64,000 nucleotides of DNA from Sphingomonas zeae (lineage in GTDB: Bacteria; Pseudomonadota; Alphaproteobacteria; Sphingomonadales; Sphingomonadaceae). Positions 35,480-46,600 of this stretch are shown here, in pieces; positions within the stretch are counted from its first letter, which is position 1; each line of letters begins with the position of its first letter. Location: contig NZ_JACIFA010000011.1 of the NCBI RefSeq assembly GCF_014197135.1, positions 1 to 64,000 on the forward strand. The letters are read 5' to 3'. Below the pieces are notes generated by a model, which did not search any database, was not told the origin of the DNA, and saw only the letters and a list, made by a program, of their open reading frames with translations. Both the position numbers and the translations under genes were made by a program.

Positions 35480-37666
35480 TCAGCCAGGTCTCCGCGACCT
35501 GCTTGCCGCGACCGCTGCCGCCCATGCGGACGGGCGGGTCCAGGCCAGGTCGAGCGTGCCATGCGCCGTCGCCTCGCGCGGGATGGCGATCGTAACCTGC
35601 ATCGGGTTGGCGGTACGGACAAAATGGTCCTGCAACACGATCGTCCCGTTCGCGACCAGCCGCATGGGCAGGGTATAATCCTCGCCCGCATAGGTAATGG
35701 TCAGGCTATAGCCCCGGCGCGGGTCGAGCCCGTCATAATGCAGGCGTAGCGGGCTGTCATAGAGCGTCTCGGCATAGTCCAGTTCGCCCGGCCACCAGCC
35801 GTCTGCCGCCGTCCGATCGGCGATCCCGTCTATCGCGGTGGTGAAGAACTGTGGATCGGCGAGAAAGCCGGTCCCACGCACCAGATGCGGCTCGGCATCC
35901 GGGCGGCCCAGATCGTCATAGAGCGCGCCCTCGGCCCGGCGACGGCGGTCGGGGATCGGCCAGCCCTTGGCCATCTGCGCCTCCATCCAGGCGCGGCCGG
36001 TCAGGTCGACATCGGCGCGGTCGAGATTGGCCCCCCGCTCGATATTCGACGCGCCATAGCGCTTCACGCTGAGTTGCAGCCGCGCCCTTAGCCATAGCCG
36101 TTCCGCCAGGGCGTTGAGCCGATCAAGCAATGCGGTGACCTCCGGCCCGTCGCCTCGCGCCAGGATCGCTCGTGCCCGTTCGCGATCAGGCGCGGCCAGA
36201 GCCGCCGCTCGCCGGGCACGGGCCGCGATGGCGCGGCGGCGAACCAGCGCGTCATAGACGGCGCGATACCGCAATGCGTCGATCCGCCAGTCGGCAAAGG
36301 TGGCGGGGCGGATGCGATCGGCGAGGCGCAGCGTGGCGTCGATCCTCGTATTGGCCGCAGGGTCTCCGACCCAATTCGCCTCCAGTGCCGCCGGGAGTGC
36401 GGCGGCACGGGGATCGCCGATAAAGACACGGGCATAATCGCGCGCGAAGGCTTGGGGACCGGTATGCGGGTCCCAGCCCATCCGGAACCAGAGGAACTGG
36501 TTGAAGTCGTCATTCACCCCCTCGGAATAGGTGATGAAGCCGGCGGTCAGCGGCGCGAAGTGCGTAAAGATGTGCTGATAGGCGGCCGGGCGCGGATTGA
36601 TCGGCTCGCGCCCCTCGGTCAGCGCGAATTCGGGCCACCAGCGCGGCACGGGGAATTGCGCGTGCATGGTATGCGCAATGTCGGGATAGAGGATCAGCGG
36701 ATAGCGTGCCGGTATCCGCGCCCGCTCGATCGATAGAGGATCGCGGGTCTGCGGGCCGACGAATATGCCGGTCAGCCAATCGGGCTGCTTCTCCAGCTCA
36801 CGGTAAAACGCCTCAAACCCCGCCGCATCGAACCCTTGCGACGAGATATAGACGGGCGCTTTCGGACTGCGCGCACGAAGCAAAGCCGCCTGCTGCGCCA
36901 CCAGCGGGAACAGCTGGCCGGGCGCGGTGTGGCCGGGATCGCCGCCCGGCACATAGAGTGCGTCGACATGGGGAAGGTCGGCGAGCACCTTCCAGAAAGC
37001 TGCGACCTCCGCTGCTACCGCGCCCGGCTTTTCATAGTTGCCCAGCTCGGGATAATAGAGCGCCACGTCCAGCCCCAGCCGATGGGTGATCGCCGAGATG
37101 CCCGCCAGCGTTTCGCGCGGGGGCGCGGGGAACAGCGGCCCGGTCGCATCGTCGTCCGATACAGGCGCGATAATCTGCACGCCGCTGGCACCCCAGAGCG
37201 CGAAATCCTCGATCCGCCGCTGAAACATGGGCAGCGTCCACGCATCATAACTGTTGTTCTTCGGCCGATAGCCGATCTGGGTCAGGCGCGTCGCATAAGC
37301 CGGCCTCTCGTCGACCGGACCACTGATGACGAGCCGTGCGGTCCCATTCACGACGTCGAGATGGCGAAGGACCCAGCCGGCGCCATAGACCAGCCCTCTC
37401 GTCGCTTCGGCCGTGACGACCGTGACCGGCCCTACCCGCTGGACCTCAAAGCCTTCGCGGCCGAGCCCGGCTGGCCGACGCCACCGACGGCGCAACTCGA
37501 CAGGCAACGCCTCAGCCACCACGTCCGGCGGGGCGACCAGCACCCGGACATCGCCGCATCGTGCGACCCGCTCCGCGATACGGCGATTCAGCAGGTCGGC
37601 CGCCACCTCGCCCCCTGCTCCGGGCGTCACGCAGGATGCCGCCAATGCTGCTACCGTGACGATCAT
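35480..37666 (-). CDS. Glycoside-hydrolase-like lipoprotein (beta-N-acetylglucosaminidase/alpha-glucuronidase-like fold)
   Basis: The 728-residue protein has a very short signal with lipobox LAASC (Cys12). Residues 20-110 resemble the non-catalytic N-terminal domain of GH20/GH67/GH84 enzymes (TRGLVYGAGWVLRHL). A TIM-barrel-like part follows (about 120-420: YRPKNNSYDAW, VALYYPELGNYE, LYVPGGDPGHT, ILYPDIAHT, EGVNDDFNQFLWFR), then a helical and a beta C-terminal domain. I cannot assign a specific family or catalytic pair. The role is probably carbohydrate breakdown in the periplasm. It follows cas3 on the same strand after a 92-base gap, which is likely coincidental neighbourhood. Confidence 0.6.
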   Translation of the reverse strand: MIVTVAALAASCVTPGAGGEVAADLLNRRIAERVARCGDVRVLVAPPDVVAEALPVELRRRWRRPAGLGREGFEVQRVGPVTVVTAEATRGLVYGAGWVLRHLDVVNGTARLVISGPVDERPAYATRLTQIGYRPKNNSYDAWTLPMFQRRIEDFALWGASGVQIIAPVSDDDATGPLFPAPPRETLAGISAITHRLGLDVALYYPELGNYEKPGAVAAEVAAFWKVLADLPHVDALYVPGGDPGHTAPGQLFPLVAQQAALLRARSPKAPVYISSQGFDAAGFEAFYRELEKQPDWLTGIFVGPQTRDPLSIERARIPARYPLILYPDIAHTMHAQFPVPRWWPEFALTEGREPINPRPAAYQHIFTHFAPLTAGFITYSEGVNDDFNQFLWFRMGWDPHTGPQAFARDYARVFIGDPRAAALPAALEANWVGDPAANTRIDATLRLADRIRPATFADWRIDALRYRAVYDALVRRRAIAARARRAAALAAPDRERARAILARGDGPEVTALLDRLNALAERLWLRARLQLSVKRYGASNIERGANLDRADVDLTGRAWMEAQMAKGWPIPDRRRRAEGALYDDLGRPDAEPHLVRGTGFLADPQFFTTAIDGIADRTAADGWWPGELDYAETLYDSPLRLHYDGLDPRRGYSLTITYAGEDYTLPMRLVANGTIVLQDHFVRTANPMQVTIAIPREATAHGTLDLAWTRPSAWAAAVAASRSRRPG

Positions 37667-37758
37667 ATGTTTATCCGAGCGGCTGGAGCGGTGGGATTGG
37701 CTTCACCCCGCCCCTATGCCCGCTGTGCGACGCTGTCGATACCGCCAAAATCCCGCCT

Positions 37759-40281
37759 TCAGCCCCCGTCCGGTCGCAGGCCCCATTGGTCGTAACGATA
37801 GTCCCGCCCGCCGAAGCGGAAGCGCTGGTCGTCCAGCCGCTCGACGGGCGTACCGGGCGCGACATGCCGGGCCATCCAGCCCGGCAGCGCGATGCGGGTG
37901 ATCTCTCGGCCGAACGGCCCGGCCAGCGGCGGGTCCAGATCGAGCAGTAGGTCGCGCGCGCCTAACCGGGTGGTGACTTCGCCCATGTCGTCGGGAAAGA
38001 CCAGCTGGTTGAAGGGAAGCGACAGGTCCAGCGCGGCGCCGCTCGCGCGCTGGCCGTCCGCGACGACGCCGCCTGCCAGCATGTTGCCATGATTGATCCA
38101 TACCGCCCCGCCCTCACGCTGGATCGGATCCAGCGCTTCGGGATGCAGAGCACGTTCGACCAGCAGGCGGTTGTCGCGCGGGATGGCGATATCGGCCCGC
38201 GCCTCCAGCAAGCGCAACGTCGCCTCCAGATGCAGCAGATTTGGATAGACATGGCCCAGCCCGTGACGATCACGGCGGCGGCCGTCGAGCCATGGCGTCA
38301 GGTCACGCTCTGCCGGTCGGAGGAGCAACACCCGCGCCTGGTCGAACGCGCCCCGGTCATCGCGTCGGTGGCGATGCAGCCGTCCGATCCGCTGAAGCAG
38401 CACGTCCATCGGCGCCAGGTCGGTAATCAGGAAATCGGCGTCGATGTCGAGAGACTGTTCCAGCGTCTGGGTGCCGACCAGCACCCGACCGCCAGCGGTT
38501 CGCGTCTTGCCGAACGCCTTTTCGACCGCTTCATCCAACCGCTTCCGGTCGGTCGCGGCGAAGCGGCCATGGTGCAGGGTCGCCGCATCCTCCACCCGAA
38601 AGGCGAGGTCCGGCGCCAGCTCCGCCACCGCCTGCGCCACCGCGACCGCTCCGGCCACGCTGTTGCGCACGACCAGCACCGCCGCCCCGGCGCGCGCCGC
38701 CGCGACAGCCCGTGCGGCGATCGCATCGGGGTCGGCAATCAGGCCCGCCGTCTTGATGGCGACGGCCTTCTGGGCGCCACCCGACGCCCTCGCCGGGCGC
38801 GGGGGCGAGCCGATCCCGGAAAGCGCGGGATAGGGCACCGCCTCCGCCTCGGCGAGCGACGCGACCGGCGCTTTCAGCAATTTTGCGCGTGCCTCTGCCC
38901 CCAGCGTCGCCGACAATAACAGCGCGTGGCCGCCGACCGCGACATGCTGTTCCAGCAACCGTTCGAGCAGCCCGGTCATATAGGCGTCCGAGGCATGAAC
39001 CTCGTCAACCACCAGCAGGCTGCGCGCCAGGGCAGAGGCGCGAAAAAAGGCGTGCTTGACCGGAAGAGCCGCGAGCAAGGCCTGATCGATCGTCCCGACC
39101 GCGACCCGCGCCGCGAGGAAGCGGTTGGCCCGCTCCGCCGCCCAGCGCGCGTCCTCCGCCCCGCCCGGCTCGCCGCGATCCCAGCGGACCGCATAACCCG
39201 GCAGCGCCTGTCCCTCCGCGTCGCCCGCGCGCAGATAGCCGGGCACCGCGAGCACGGCGGGCGGCGCGTCATCGCCCCAGAGTTTCTTTACGGCCTTGTT
39301 GACCCGCGCATGAAGCTGCACCGCCGCCGAGCGGGTCGGCAGCGCGAAGAACAGGCCGTCGACCTCGCCACGCCGCCGCATCTCGACCCAGCGCCACAGC
39401 GCCGCCTCGGTCTTGCCCGACCCCGTCTCCGCCTCGATCAGCGCGACCAATCCACGGTCGGGGGCGGCGGCGTCTGTTTGAAAGGCATAGGGTGCGTTGC
39501 CGAACAGCGCCTCGAACGGGGCGGGCGGGGTGTCGAGGGGCGTGAAACCGCGCATCACCGCCCCCTCCCGCGCCTGCGCCTCGCGCCAGGCATCGCGGGC
39601 CGCGCCATGCGGTCCCTCCACGGGGAAGCGCTGTGTATCCGACCCCAGCCAGTCGGCCAGCGTCACCAGTCCCGCGAACAAGGCGACAAAGCGCGGGGCG
39701 TCGGGCAGCTTCGGCCCCGCCGCCCAGGCGAGCGGCCAGCGGGTGCGCAGGGCCTCGACCAGGCGGACGACCACCAGGGTGGGGTCGTCGCCACCCTGCG
39801 GCAGCCAATGGGCGACGTGGCGGGTCCAGCTGTCGGTATGCTTCCCCGCTTCCGCATGGAATTCGGCCAGCGGCCTGCCGTGATGCGCCATGACGGCGGC
39901 AAGATGCTGGTCCGCGCCCCAGCCCAGGATCACCTCGAACAGCGTCTTGGCGGCTGAGCCCTGCCGCAGGGCGGAGTGGCGCAACAGCGCGGCTACCGGG
40001 CCGGTATGGCCGACCAGTTGCTTCACCGCCGGATCGATCCGCGCCTGAAAGCCGCGATTGGCCTTGCCCACATCGTGGAGCGCGGCCAGCACGATCAGCC
40101 GGGCGATGTCCTGCGGCGTCAGCGACCGCCCCGCTGCGGCTTCCAGACTATGCAGCCAGACGGGCAGAACTGCCTCCAAAGCGGCTCCGACATCCAGACA
40201 ATGATCGAGCAGCGGCAAGATCGCCGCCAACGTCCCATCTTCATGTCGGGTCAGTTTCGCCCAAGTCTCGGCGCCGCTCAT
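37759..40281 (-). CDS. cas3: Type I CRISPR-associated helicase/nuclease Cas3
   Basis: The 840-residue protein has an N-terminal HD nuclease domain with His27, the HD pair His69-Asp70 (AALHDVGKANRGF) and the downstream histidines in VGHTG and MAHHGRP. A superfamily 2 helicase follows, with Walker A ETGSGKTEAA (about 285), DEVH (about 424), SAT (ALLLSATLG) and motif VI QRIGRLHRH. It degrades the DNA strand displaced by Cascade. I chose the ATG at 40281, preceded by GGGAGAGGGTG. It is divergent from drmD and lies some 12.6 kb from the rest of the type I-E genes, because a DISARM operon lies between them. Confidence 0.95.
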   Translation of the reverse strand: MSGAETWAKLTRHEDGTLAAILPLLDHCLDVGAALEAVLPVWLHSLEAAAGRSLTPQDIARLIVLAALHDVGKANRGFQARIDPAVKQLVGHTGPVAALLRHSALRQGSAAKTLFEVILGWGADQHLAAVMAHHGRPLAEFHAEAGKHTDSWTRHVAHWLPQGGDDPTLVVVRLVEALRTRWPLAWAAGPKLPDAPRFVALFAGLVTLADWLGSDTQRFPVEGPHGAARDAWREAQAREGAVMRGFTPLDTPPAPFEALFGNAPYAFQTDAAAPDRGLVALIEAETGSGKTEAALWRWVEMRRRGEVDGLFFALPTRSAAVQLHARVNKAVKKLWGDDAPPAVLAVPGYLRAGDAEGQALPGYAVRWDRGEPGGAEDARWAAERANRFLAARVAVGTIDQALLAALPVKHAFFRASALARSLLVVDEVHASDAYMTGLLERLLEQHVAVGGHALLLSATLGAEARAKLLKAPVASLAEAEAVPYPALSGIGSPPRPARASGGAQKAVAIKTAGLIADPDAIAARAVAAARAGAAVLVVRNSVAGAVAVAQAVAELAPDLAFRVEDAATLHHGRFAATDRKRLDEAVEKAFGKTRTAGGRVLVGTQTLEQSLDIDADFLITDLAPMDVLLQRIGRLHRHRRDDRGAFDQARVLLLRPAERDLTPWLDGRRRDRHGLGHVYPNLLHLEATLRLLEARADIAIPRDNRLLVERALHPEALDPIQREGGAVWINHGNMLAGGVVADGQRASGAALDLSLPFNQLVFPDDMGEVTTRLGARDLLLDLDPPLAGPFGREITRIALPGWMARHVAPGTPVERLDDQRFRFGGRDYRYDQWGLRPDGG

Positions 40282-40358
40282 CACCCTCTCCCCGAGGCGA
40301 CACACGCCCGCGCGAAAGACTAGCGCCCGCGAAATCCCGCGCAATCCTGCACCAATCG

Positions 40359-40398
40359 ATATCGCATCCATTTCGGGGGCTGCTTCCGTTGGCGATAT
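40359..40398. promoter_or_regulatory. Inverted repeat in the divergent cas3/drmD promoter region
   Basis: ATATCGC (40359-40365) and GCGATAT (40392-40398) form a perfect 7-bp inverted repeat, spaced by 26 bases, in the 163-base gap between the divergent starts of cas3 and drmD. Promoters for both genes must lie here, so one regulator could control both systems. The repeat is short and could be chance. Confidence 0.35.
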
Positions 40399-40444
40399 TT
40401 GCCCCGCCCCGCATCCTCACAAGCGGGAGGATCGAACAACTTAC

Positions 40445-43400
40445 ATGCCCGAAACGGCTGGTTTCGCCACGTCATCGCCCCGCGCCTCCGGGCCGGCGGT
40501 CGGCCAGTTCGTGTCGCTGCGCGGGCGGCTTTGGATGGTAGAGGCGCAGCCGGACGGCCCGCTGTCAGGGCATCGCCTCGCCTGTATCGACGACGATGCC
40601 AGCGGCGAGGATGCGCAGGTCTTGTGGAGCGCGGAGGTCGATGCGCGGCTGCATGACGAGGAAGCCTGGGCCTCGCTCGGCACGCAGGGCGGCGATGCCG
40701 CGACCTTCTCGGCCTATCTGCGCACCGTGCGCTGGCGCACCGCGACCGCCGCCGAGCGCGACCTCTTCCAGGCGCCGTTCCGCGCAGGGATCAGGCTCGA
40801 CCCCTACCAGCTGCTCCCCTTGCGCAAGGCGCTGAGGCTGCCGCGCGTCAACCTGCTGATCGCCGACGATGTCGGGCTGGGCAAGACGGTCGAGGCTGGA
40901 CTGGTGCTGCGTGAGCTGCTGCTGCGCCGCCGGGTCGACTATACCGTGGTCATCGCGCCTGCCGCCATGACCGGCCAGTGGCGCGAAGAGTTGCAGAGCA
41001 AGTTCGGCCTCGCCTTCGAGATCGTCGACGCCCGCCACCTGGAGGAATTGCGGCGGCGGCGTGGGTACGGCGCGAACCCCTGGGCGGCGGGATCGCGCTT
41101 CATCCTGTCGCACCGGCTGCTGGGCGAGGAAGCCTATGTCGCCGGGCTGCGCCACGTGCTGGAGGATTTCCGCGCGCGGTCGCTGCTGATCCTGGACGAG
41201 GCGCATCATGCCGCCCCGGCGGGTGGCGGCCGCTATGCGATCGAGAGCCAGTTCACCCGGTCCCTGCGCGACCTGTCGGATCGGTTCGAGCATCGCCTGT
41301 TCCTGTCGGCGACGCCGCATAACGGCCATCCCAACAGCTTTGCGACGCTGCTAGAGCTGCTCGATCCGCAGCGTTTCACGCGCGGTGTCACCGTCCGCCC
41401 CGCCGATCTGGAGCCGGTGATGGTCCGCCGCCTGAAAAGCGACCTGCGCGCGCTGGGCGAGGCCTTTCCCGAACGGATCGTCGCGCCGGTGGTGCTGGAC
41501 AACTTGCCCGAGGATGCCCCCGAACTGGTGCTGGCGGCGATGCTGGCGGACTATCGCCGGTTGCGCGAGCGGCGGATCGGCGGGCTGGCGGGGGCGCAGG
41601 CGGCACGGGCGCGACTGGCGATGGTCGGGCTGCAACAGCGGCTGCTGTCCTCCATCCCGGCCTTTGCCCGCACCTTGCGGGTCCACATCGCCGGGCTGGA
41701 CCGCGCCATCGCCGGAACCATGCGCGAGGCGCCTCCTGTCGAAGTCGAAGCCCCGGAGCGCGCGGAGGATGAGGATGCCGCGCTGGCCCTGCTCGACCGT
41801 GCGGTCGAGGCGGAGGCCGAACGACAGGCCGCGACCGGCGCGGCGGGCGGCTCACCCGACCAGCTGGCGGAGGAACGCCGTGCCGCCGCCGCGATGCTGG
41901 GAGTGGCGGACGCCGCCCGTACCCAACCCGATGCGCGGGTCGGCTGGATATTGGACTGGGCTCGCACGAACCTGCTCGATGCAGGAGGCAATTGGCGCGA
42001 GCGGCGGCTGATCCTGTTCACCGAATATGAGGACACCCGCCGCTGGCTCCAGCGCCAACTGGCGGTGCTGCTCGACCCCGAGGATGCGCAGGAAGCGCGG
42101 CGGATCGACAGCTTCACCGGCATCACCTCGACCGAACGGCGCGAGGCGATCAAGCGCGCGTTCAACGATCCCGCCGATCCCTTGCGCATCCTGATCTGCA
42201 CCGATGCCGCGCGCGAGGGGATCAATCTCCAAGCGCGATGCCACGACCTGATCCATGTCGACCTGCCCTGGAACCCGTCGCGGCTGGAGCAGCGCAACGG
42301 GCGGATCGACCGCAAGCTGCAACCCAGCCCGACCGTCACCTGCCGCTATTTCGTCTATGCCCAGCGGCCCGAGGACGTCGTGCTCGACGCTTTGGTCCGC
42401 AAGACCGAGCTGATCCGCCGCCAGCTCGGTTCGGCGGGTCAGGTGCTGGGCGCGCGGATCGCCGATCGGCTGGGCGGCGGCATCGACCGGGCGGCCGCCC
42501 GTGATCTCGCCGCGCGGATCGATGACGAGGAAGCCGATGAGCGCGTCCGTGCGGCGGTGCGCGATCTGGACGATGGCGCCGAGGCACGACTGGCCCGCCT
42601 GAAGCGCGAACAGGCCGATCTGGCCAAGGCGCTGGAGACGGCGCGAGCGCGCGTGGGCGTCGATCCAGACGAGTTGCAGTCGGTAGTCGGCCTGGCGCTG
42701 AACCGCGCGGGCGGCGCCTGGGGTCCTCCGGCGGCGATCGGCGAGACGCCGGTCTTTGCGCTCGACCAGGCAACGCTGGCAAACGATCCCAGCTGGCAGC
42801 CTCTGCTCGACGAATTGCGCGCCCGCCCGATCCGGTCCGGCGAGCGGCCTGGTGAATGGCGCGCCAGCCCCGATGCCGATCTCCGCCGGATCAGCTTTGC
42901 CCCCGCCATCCTGCCCGACGGCCGCGATGCGGGCGATGTGGTGCAATTGCATCTCGAACACCGGCTGGTGCGCCGCCTGCTCGGGCGCTTCCTGTCGGCC
43001 GGTTTCCGCCAGGGGCTGGAACGCGCCTGTGTCATCCGCACCGCCGCGACACCCGCCCCGCGCGTCATCCTGCTGGGGCGGCTGGCGCTCTATGGCGAAC
43101 AGGCGGCAAGGCTGCATGAGGAAGTGTTGAGCGTCGCCGCCGACTGGCGCGACAGCGGCGGCCTTCGCGCACTGGCCGAAGGTCGCGATGCCGAGGCACG
43201 GGTGCTGGAGGAACTGATCGAGGCGCTCCGCCACGCCACCGACGCCGAACCCGCCATCGCCGCCCAAGCGACCGCCCACGCCATGCGCGACGTGACCGAG
43301 CTTCGCCCCGTGCTGGAGGCACGGGCGGCGGCGCGGGCCGAGAAAGTCGCGGGCGAGCTGACACGCCGCGCCGAATCCGAGGCACGCGGGCTGGAAACCC

Positions 43401-43642
43401 TGCTGCGCCAGCGTATCGCCCGCCTCCTGCGCGAACGCGGCGACGATGACGGCCAGCTCTCCCTCCTGCTCGATCCCATGGAAGCGCGCCAGCGCGCCGC
43501 CGATCGCCGATCCTGGGACCGCGCCACCACCCGGCTGGACGATGAAATGATCCGCGAGCCCGAACGGCTGCGCGCCGGATCGCGCATCCATGCCACCCGG
43601 CTGGAGCCGATCGGCCTCGTCTATCTCTGGCCCCTGGCATGA
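40445..43642 (+). CDS. drmD: DISARM SNF2-like helicase DrmD
   Basis: The 1065-residue SNF2-family helicase has Walker A ADDVGLGKTVEAG (about 138-150), DEAH box LLILDEAHH (about 250), SATPHNGHP, and the C-terminal helicase half with LFTEYEDTRRWLQRQL, TDAAREGINLQ and QRNGRIDR. Its position at the head of a set with a methylase, a DUF1998-linked helicase and DrmB identifies it as DrmD, the marker of class 1 DISARM. In DISARM it is thought to help in recognising or blocking incoming phage DNA. The ribosome site is a GGGAGG some 14 bases upstream. It overlaps drmMI by four bases. Confidence 0.9.
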   Translation: MPETAGFATSSPRASGPAVGQFVSLRGRLWMVEAQPDGPLSGHRLACIDDDASGEDAQVLWSAEVDARLHDEEAWASLGTQGGDAATFSAYLRTVRWRTATAAERDLFQAPFRAGIRLDPYQLLPLRKALRLPRVNLLIADDVGLGKTVEAGLVLRELLLRRRVDYTVVIAPAAMTGQWREELQSKFGLAFEIVDARHLEELRRRRGYGANPWAAGSRFILSHRLLGEEAYVAGLRHVLEDFRARSLLILDEAHHAAPAGGGRYAIESQFTRSLRDLSDRFEHRLFLSATPHNGHPNSFATLLELLDPQRFTRGVTVRPADLEPVMVRRLKSDLRALGEAFPERIVAPVVLDNLPEDAPELVLAAMLADYRRLRERRIGGLAGAQAARARLAMVGLQQRLLSSIPAFARTLRVHIAGLDRAIAGTMREAPPVEVEAPERAEDEDAALALLDRAVEAEAERQAATGAAGGSPDQLAEERRAAAAMLGVADAARTQPDARVGWILDWARTNLLDAGGNWRERRLILFTEYEDTRRWLQRQLAVLLDPEDAQEARRIDSFTGITSTERREAIKRAFNDPADPLRILICTDAAREGINLQARCHDLIHVDLPWNPSRLEQRNGRIDRKLQPSPTVTCRYFVYAQRPEDVVLDALVRKTELIRRQLGSAGQVLGARIADRLGGGIDRAAARDLAARIDDEEADERVRAAVRDLDDGAEARLARLKREQADLAKALETARARVGVDPDELQSVVGLALNRAGGAWGPPAAIGETPVFALDQATLANDPSWQPLLDELRARPIRSGERPGEWRASPDADLRRISFAPAILPDGRDAGDVVQLHLEHRLVRRLLGRFLSAGFRQGLERACVIRTAATPAPRVILLGRLALYGEQAARLHEEVLSVAADWRDSGGLRALAEGRDAEARVLEELIEALRHATDAEPAIAAQATAHAMRDVTELRPVLEARAAARAEKVAGELTRRAESEARGLETLLRQRIARLLRERGDDDGQLSLLLDPMEARQRAADRRSWDRATTRLDDEMIREPERLRAGSRIHATRLEPIGLVYLWPLA

Positions 43643-46600
43643 GTGGTCCCATTCCCGGCGGTCGGCATGACTGGATCGGCTATCTCCAGCCGGTCGGGCT
43701 GGTCGTCGCGCCCGCCGCGCTCGCGCGGATCGGGCTGTGGCCCAGCCCGCAGGGTCCGGCGGACGGCGACGCGGTCGCCCATGCGGTCGAGGGGTTCGCC
43801 GACGATCCCTGGGCTTTCTTCTACACCATTTTGGGCTGGCCCGCCGACCGCATCCTGCGCGGTGAGGCCCTGCCCGAATCCCTACGCATCGCCTTTCCCG
43901 AGCAGGACACGCTGCTGGAGCCGCATGGCGCGATCCCCGCGCCCGACGGCACGATCCAGCTGCTGGTACGCATCGAGGCACCCGCGCTGATCCTCGACAA
44001 GCGCGGCACGCTGCCCGGCTGGGAAGCCACCGCGCAGCAACGGTTCGAGCGGCTGCTCCGCGAAACCGGAGTCGGCGCTGGCGTCATCATCGGCGCCAGC
44101 CAAACGGGCCGCAAGGATGGCCCCGCCACCGAACCCGTGCTGCGGCTGGTCGTGGTGCCGCGCGGCGAGGCTTCGGGCCATATCAGTTGGCCGCTCGCGC
44201 GCCTGGGCGACGTATCGGGTCGCCCGATGCTGGCCGGGTTGAAGCTGCTGCTCGACGCCCATGCCCTGTTCAGCGGGCCACCGTCGCACCGACTCCCTGC
44301 GATCCTCGCCGAAAGCCGCGCGGCGCAGGCGGAGGTGTCCAGCCGCCTGGCCGGACAGGTGCTGGCGGGGTTGCACGAATTGCTGCGCGGGCTGGACGCC
44401 GCCGATGGCCCGCGTATCCGCGCGCTGGCGGCGAGCGACCCGGATCAGCTCTACAAGGGGTTGCTGACCGTGCTGCTGCGGCTGGTCTTCATCCTCTATG
44501 CCGAGGATCGCGGACTGATGCCCTCCGCCCCCGGTGGCATGGCGGCGGCTTTATACGAGCAGGGCTATGCGCTGGGCGGACTGCACCTGCGGCTGCGCGA
44601 CGATGCCGCGCTCTATCCCGACACGATGGACGAGCGGCGCGGTGCCTGGGGCCGGTTGCTCGCGCTGTTCCGGCTGGTCGATCGCGGCCATCCGTCGGGC
44701 TTCATGCAGGCGCGCGGCGGCCAGTTGTTCAGCGAGGCGGCCTTTCCCTTCCTGCTCGGCCGTGACACCCATGACGCGCCCGAACAGGTACTGCCGGTCG
44801 GCGACGGCTATATCCTGCGCGTGCTCGACAGCCTGTTGATGCTGAAGGGCGAGCGGGTCGCCTACCGCGCGCTCAGCGTCGAACAGATCGGATCGGTGTA
44901 CGAGGCGGTGATGGGCTTCACCGTCCAGCGCGCCGCCAGCCTGATGCTCGCGGTCCGCGCGGGCAAGGGCAACAAGGTGCCGGTCTGGGTCGATTTGGAG
45001 GCGCTGGCCGCGACCAAGCCGTCGGAGCGCGAACGCACGTTGAAGCTCTGGACCGGCCGCGCGGCCTGGCCCGCCGCCGTGTCGCGGAGCCTGCGAGAGG
45101 CGGGCGACGCCACCGCACTGGCCGCCGCGCTCGCGCCCGTGACGGACGCCCGCGCCGCTCCGCGCGGGCCGGTCGCGGCGGGCACCCCGATCCTGCAACC
45201 GACCGACGAGCGGCGACGCACCGGCAGCCATTACACCCCGGCCAGCCTGACCCGCCCGATCGTGGCCCATGCGCTCGCCCCCGCCTTTGCGCGGATCGGC
45301 CCGGATGCGGGGCCTGCCCAGGTGCTCGACCTGAAAGTCTGCGACCCCGCCGCCGGATCGGGCGCGTTCCTGGTCGAGGCGTGTCGCCAGCTCGGCGAAC
45401 GGCTGGTCGCCGCCTGGACGCGCTGGCCCGACCAGCGCCCGACCATTCCCGCCGATGAGGATGACCTGCTCCACGCCAAGCGGCTGGTGGCGCAGCATTG
45501 CCTGCGCGGCGTCGACCGCAACCCGCTGGCCATCGACCTGGCCAAGCTGTCGCTCTGGCTGGAGACGCTGGCGAGCGCGCATGAGTTCACCTTTCTCGAT
45601 GCGGTGCTGCGCTGCGGCGACAGTCTGGTCGGCTTGCCCAACCCGAACATCATCGCCGTCACCTGGGACAAGGTGTCGGGGCAGCAGGGCTTCGTCGAGG
45701 CGATCGTGCGCGAAGGCATCGATGCCGCCGCGCAGCTGCGCCGCCTGATGCGCGTCGAGGCGGAGATCGCGCCCTATGCCGTGCAGGAACAGCGCCACCG
45801 CGCCGCGACGCTGGCACTGGAGCGTGCGCAGCTGGTCGCGGACGGCATCCTCTGGTCCTATTTCACCGGCACGACGGCGCGAGAGCGGGCCGCGCGGCTG
45901 ATCGAGGTCCAGCAATGCGTGCTGTCCCCCACCCCCGCCAGCTGGGCAAGGCTGCAAGCCTGTCGCGACGAACTGCGCACGGCGCCGATCGACGTAACCG
46001 GCTTTCACTGGGAGCTGGAGTTCGAGGATGTCTTCAACCGCCCCGATCCCGGTTTCGACGCGATCATCGGCAACCCGCCTTTCGCGGGCAAGAACACCAT
46101 CGCGGCGGGCCATGCGGCGGCTTATCCTGACTGGCTGAAGACGCTCCACCCCGGCGCGCACGGCAATGCCGACCTGGCCGCGCATTTCTTCCGCCGCGCC
46201 TTCGGGTTGCTCCGGCGCGGCGGGGCGTTCGGGCTGATCGCGACGAACACGATCCGGCAGGGCGACACGCGCGAAACCGGGCTGGCACGGATACTGGCGG
46301 AGGGCGGCACCATTTTCCGCGCGGTCAGCCGCTATCGCTGGGAAGGCGAAGCGGCGGTCGTCGTCGCGCAGGTGTTCGTGGCGAAGGGTGTGTCGGTCGA
46401 GACGCCGGTGCTGGACGACCGGCCGGTGCGGCGTATCTCGGCCTATCTGATGGAGGGCGACTTGGACGGTTCGCCTGCGGCTTTGCGGGAGAATGCGGGG
46501 AAGGCGTTCCAAGGCGCAATCTTGCTCGGCGCAGGTTTCACCTTTGACGATCAACTCGCTGCATCGGGCAAGACGAGCACGATAGCTGACTTAAACGCGA

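Noticed and set aside
37667-37758. Functional link of the glycoside-hydrolase-like gene with cas3
   Set aside because: They share a strand and a short gap, but no defence role is known for such lipoproteins and the gap is large enough for a separate promoter.
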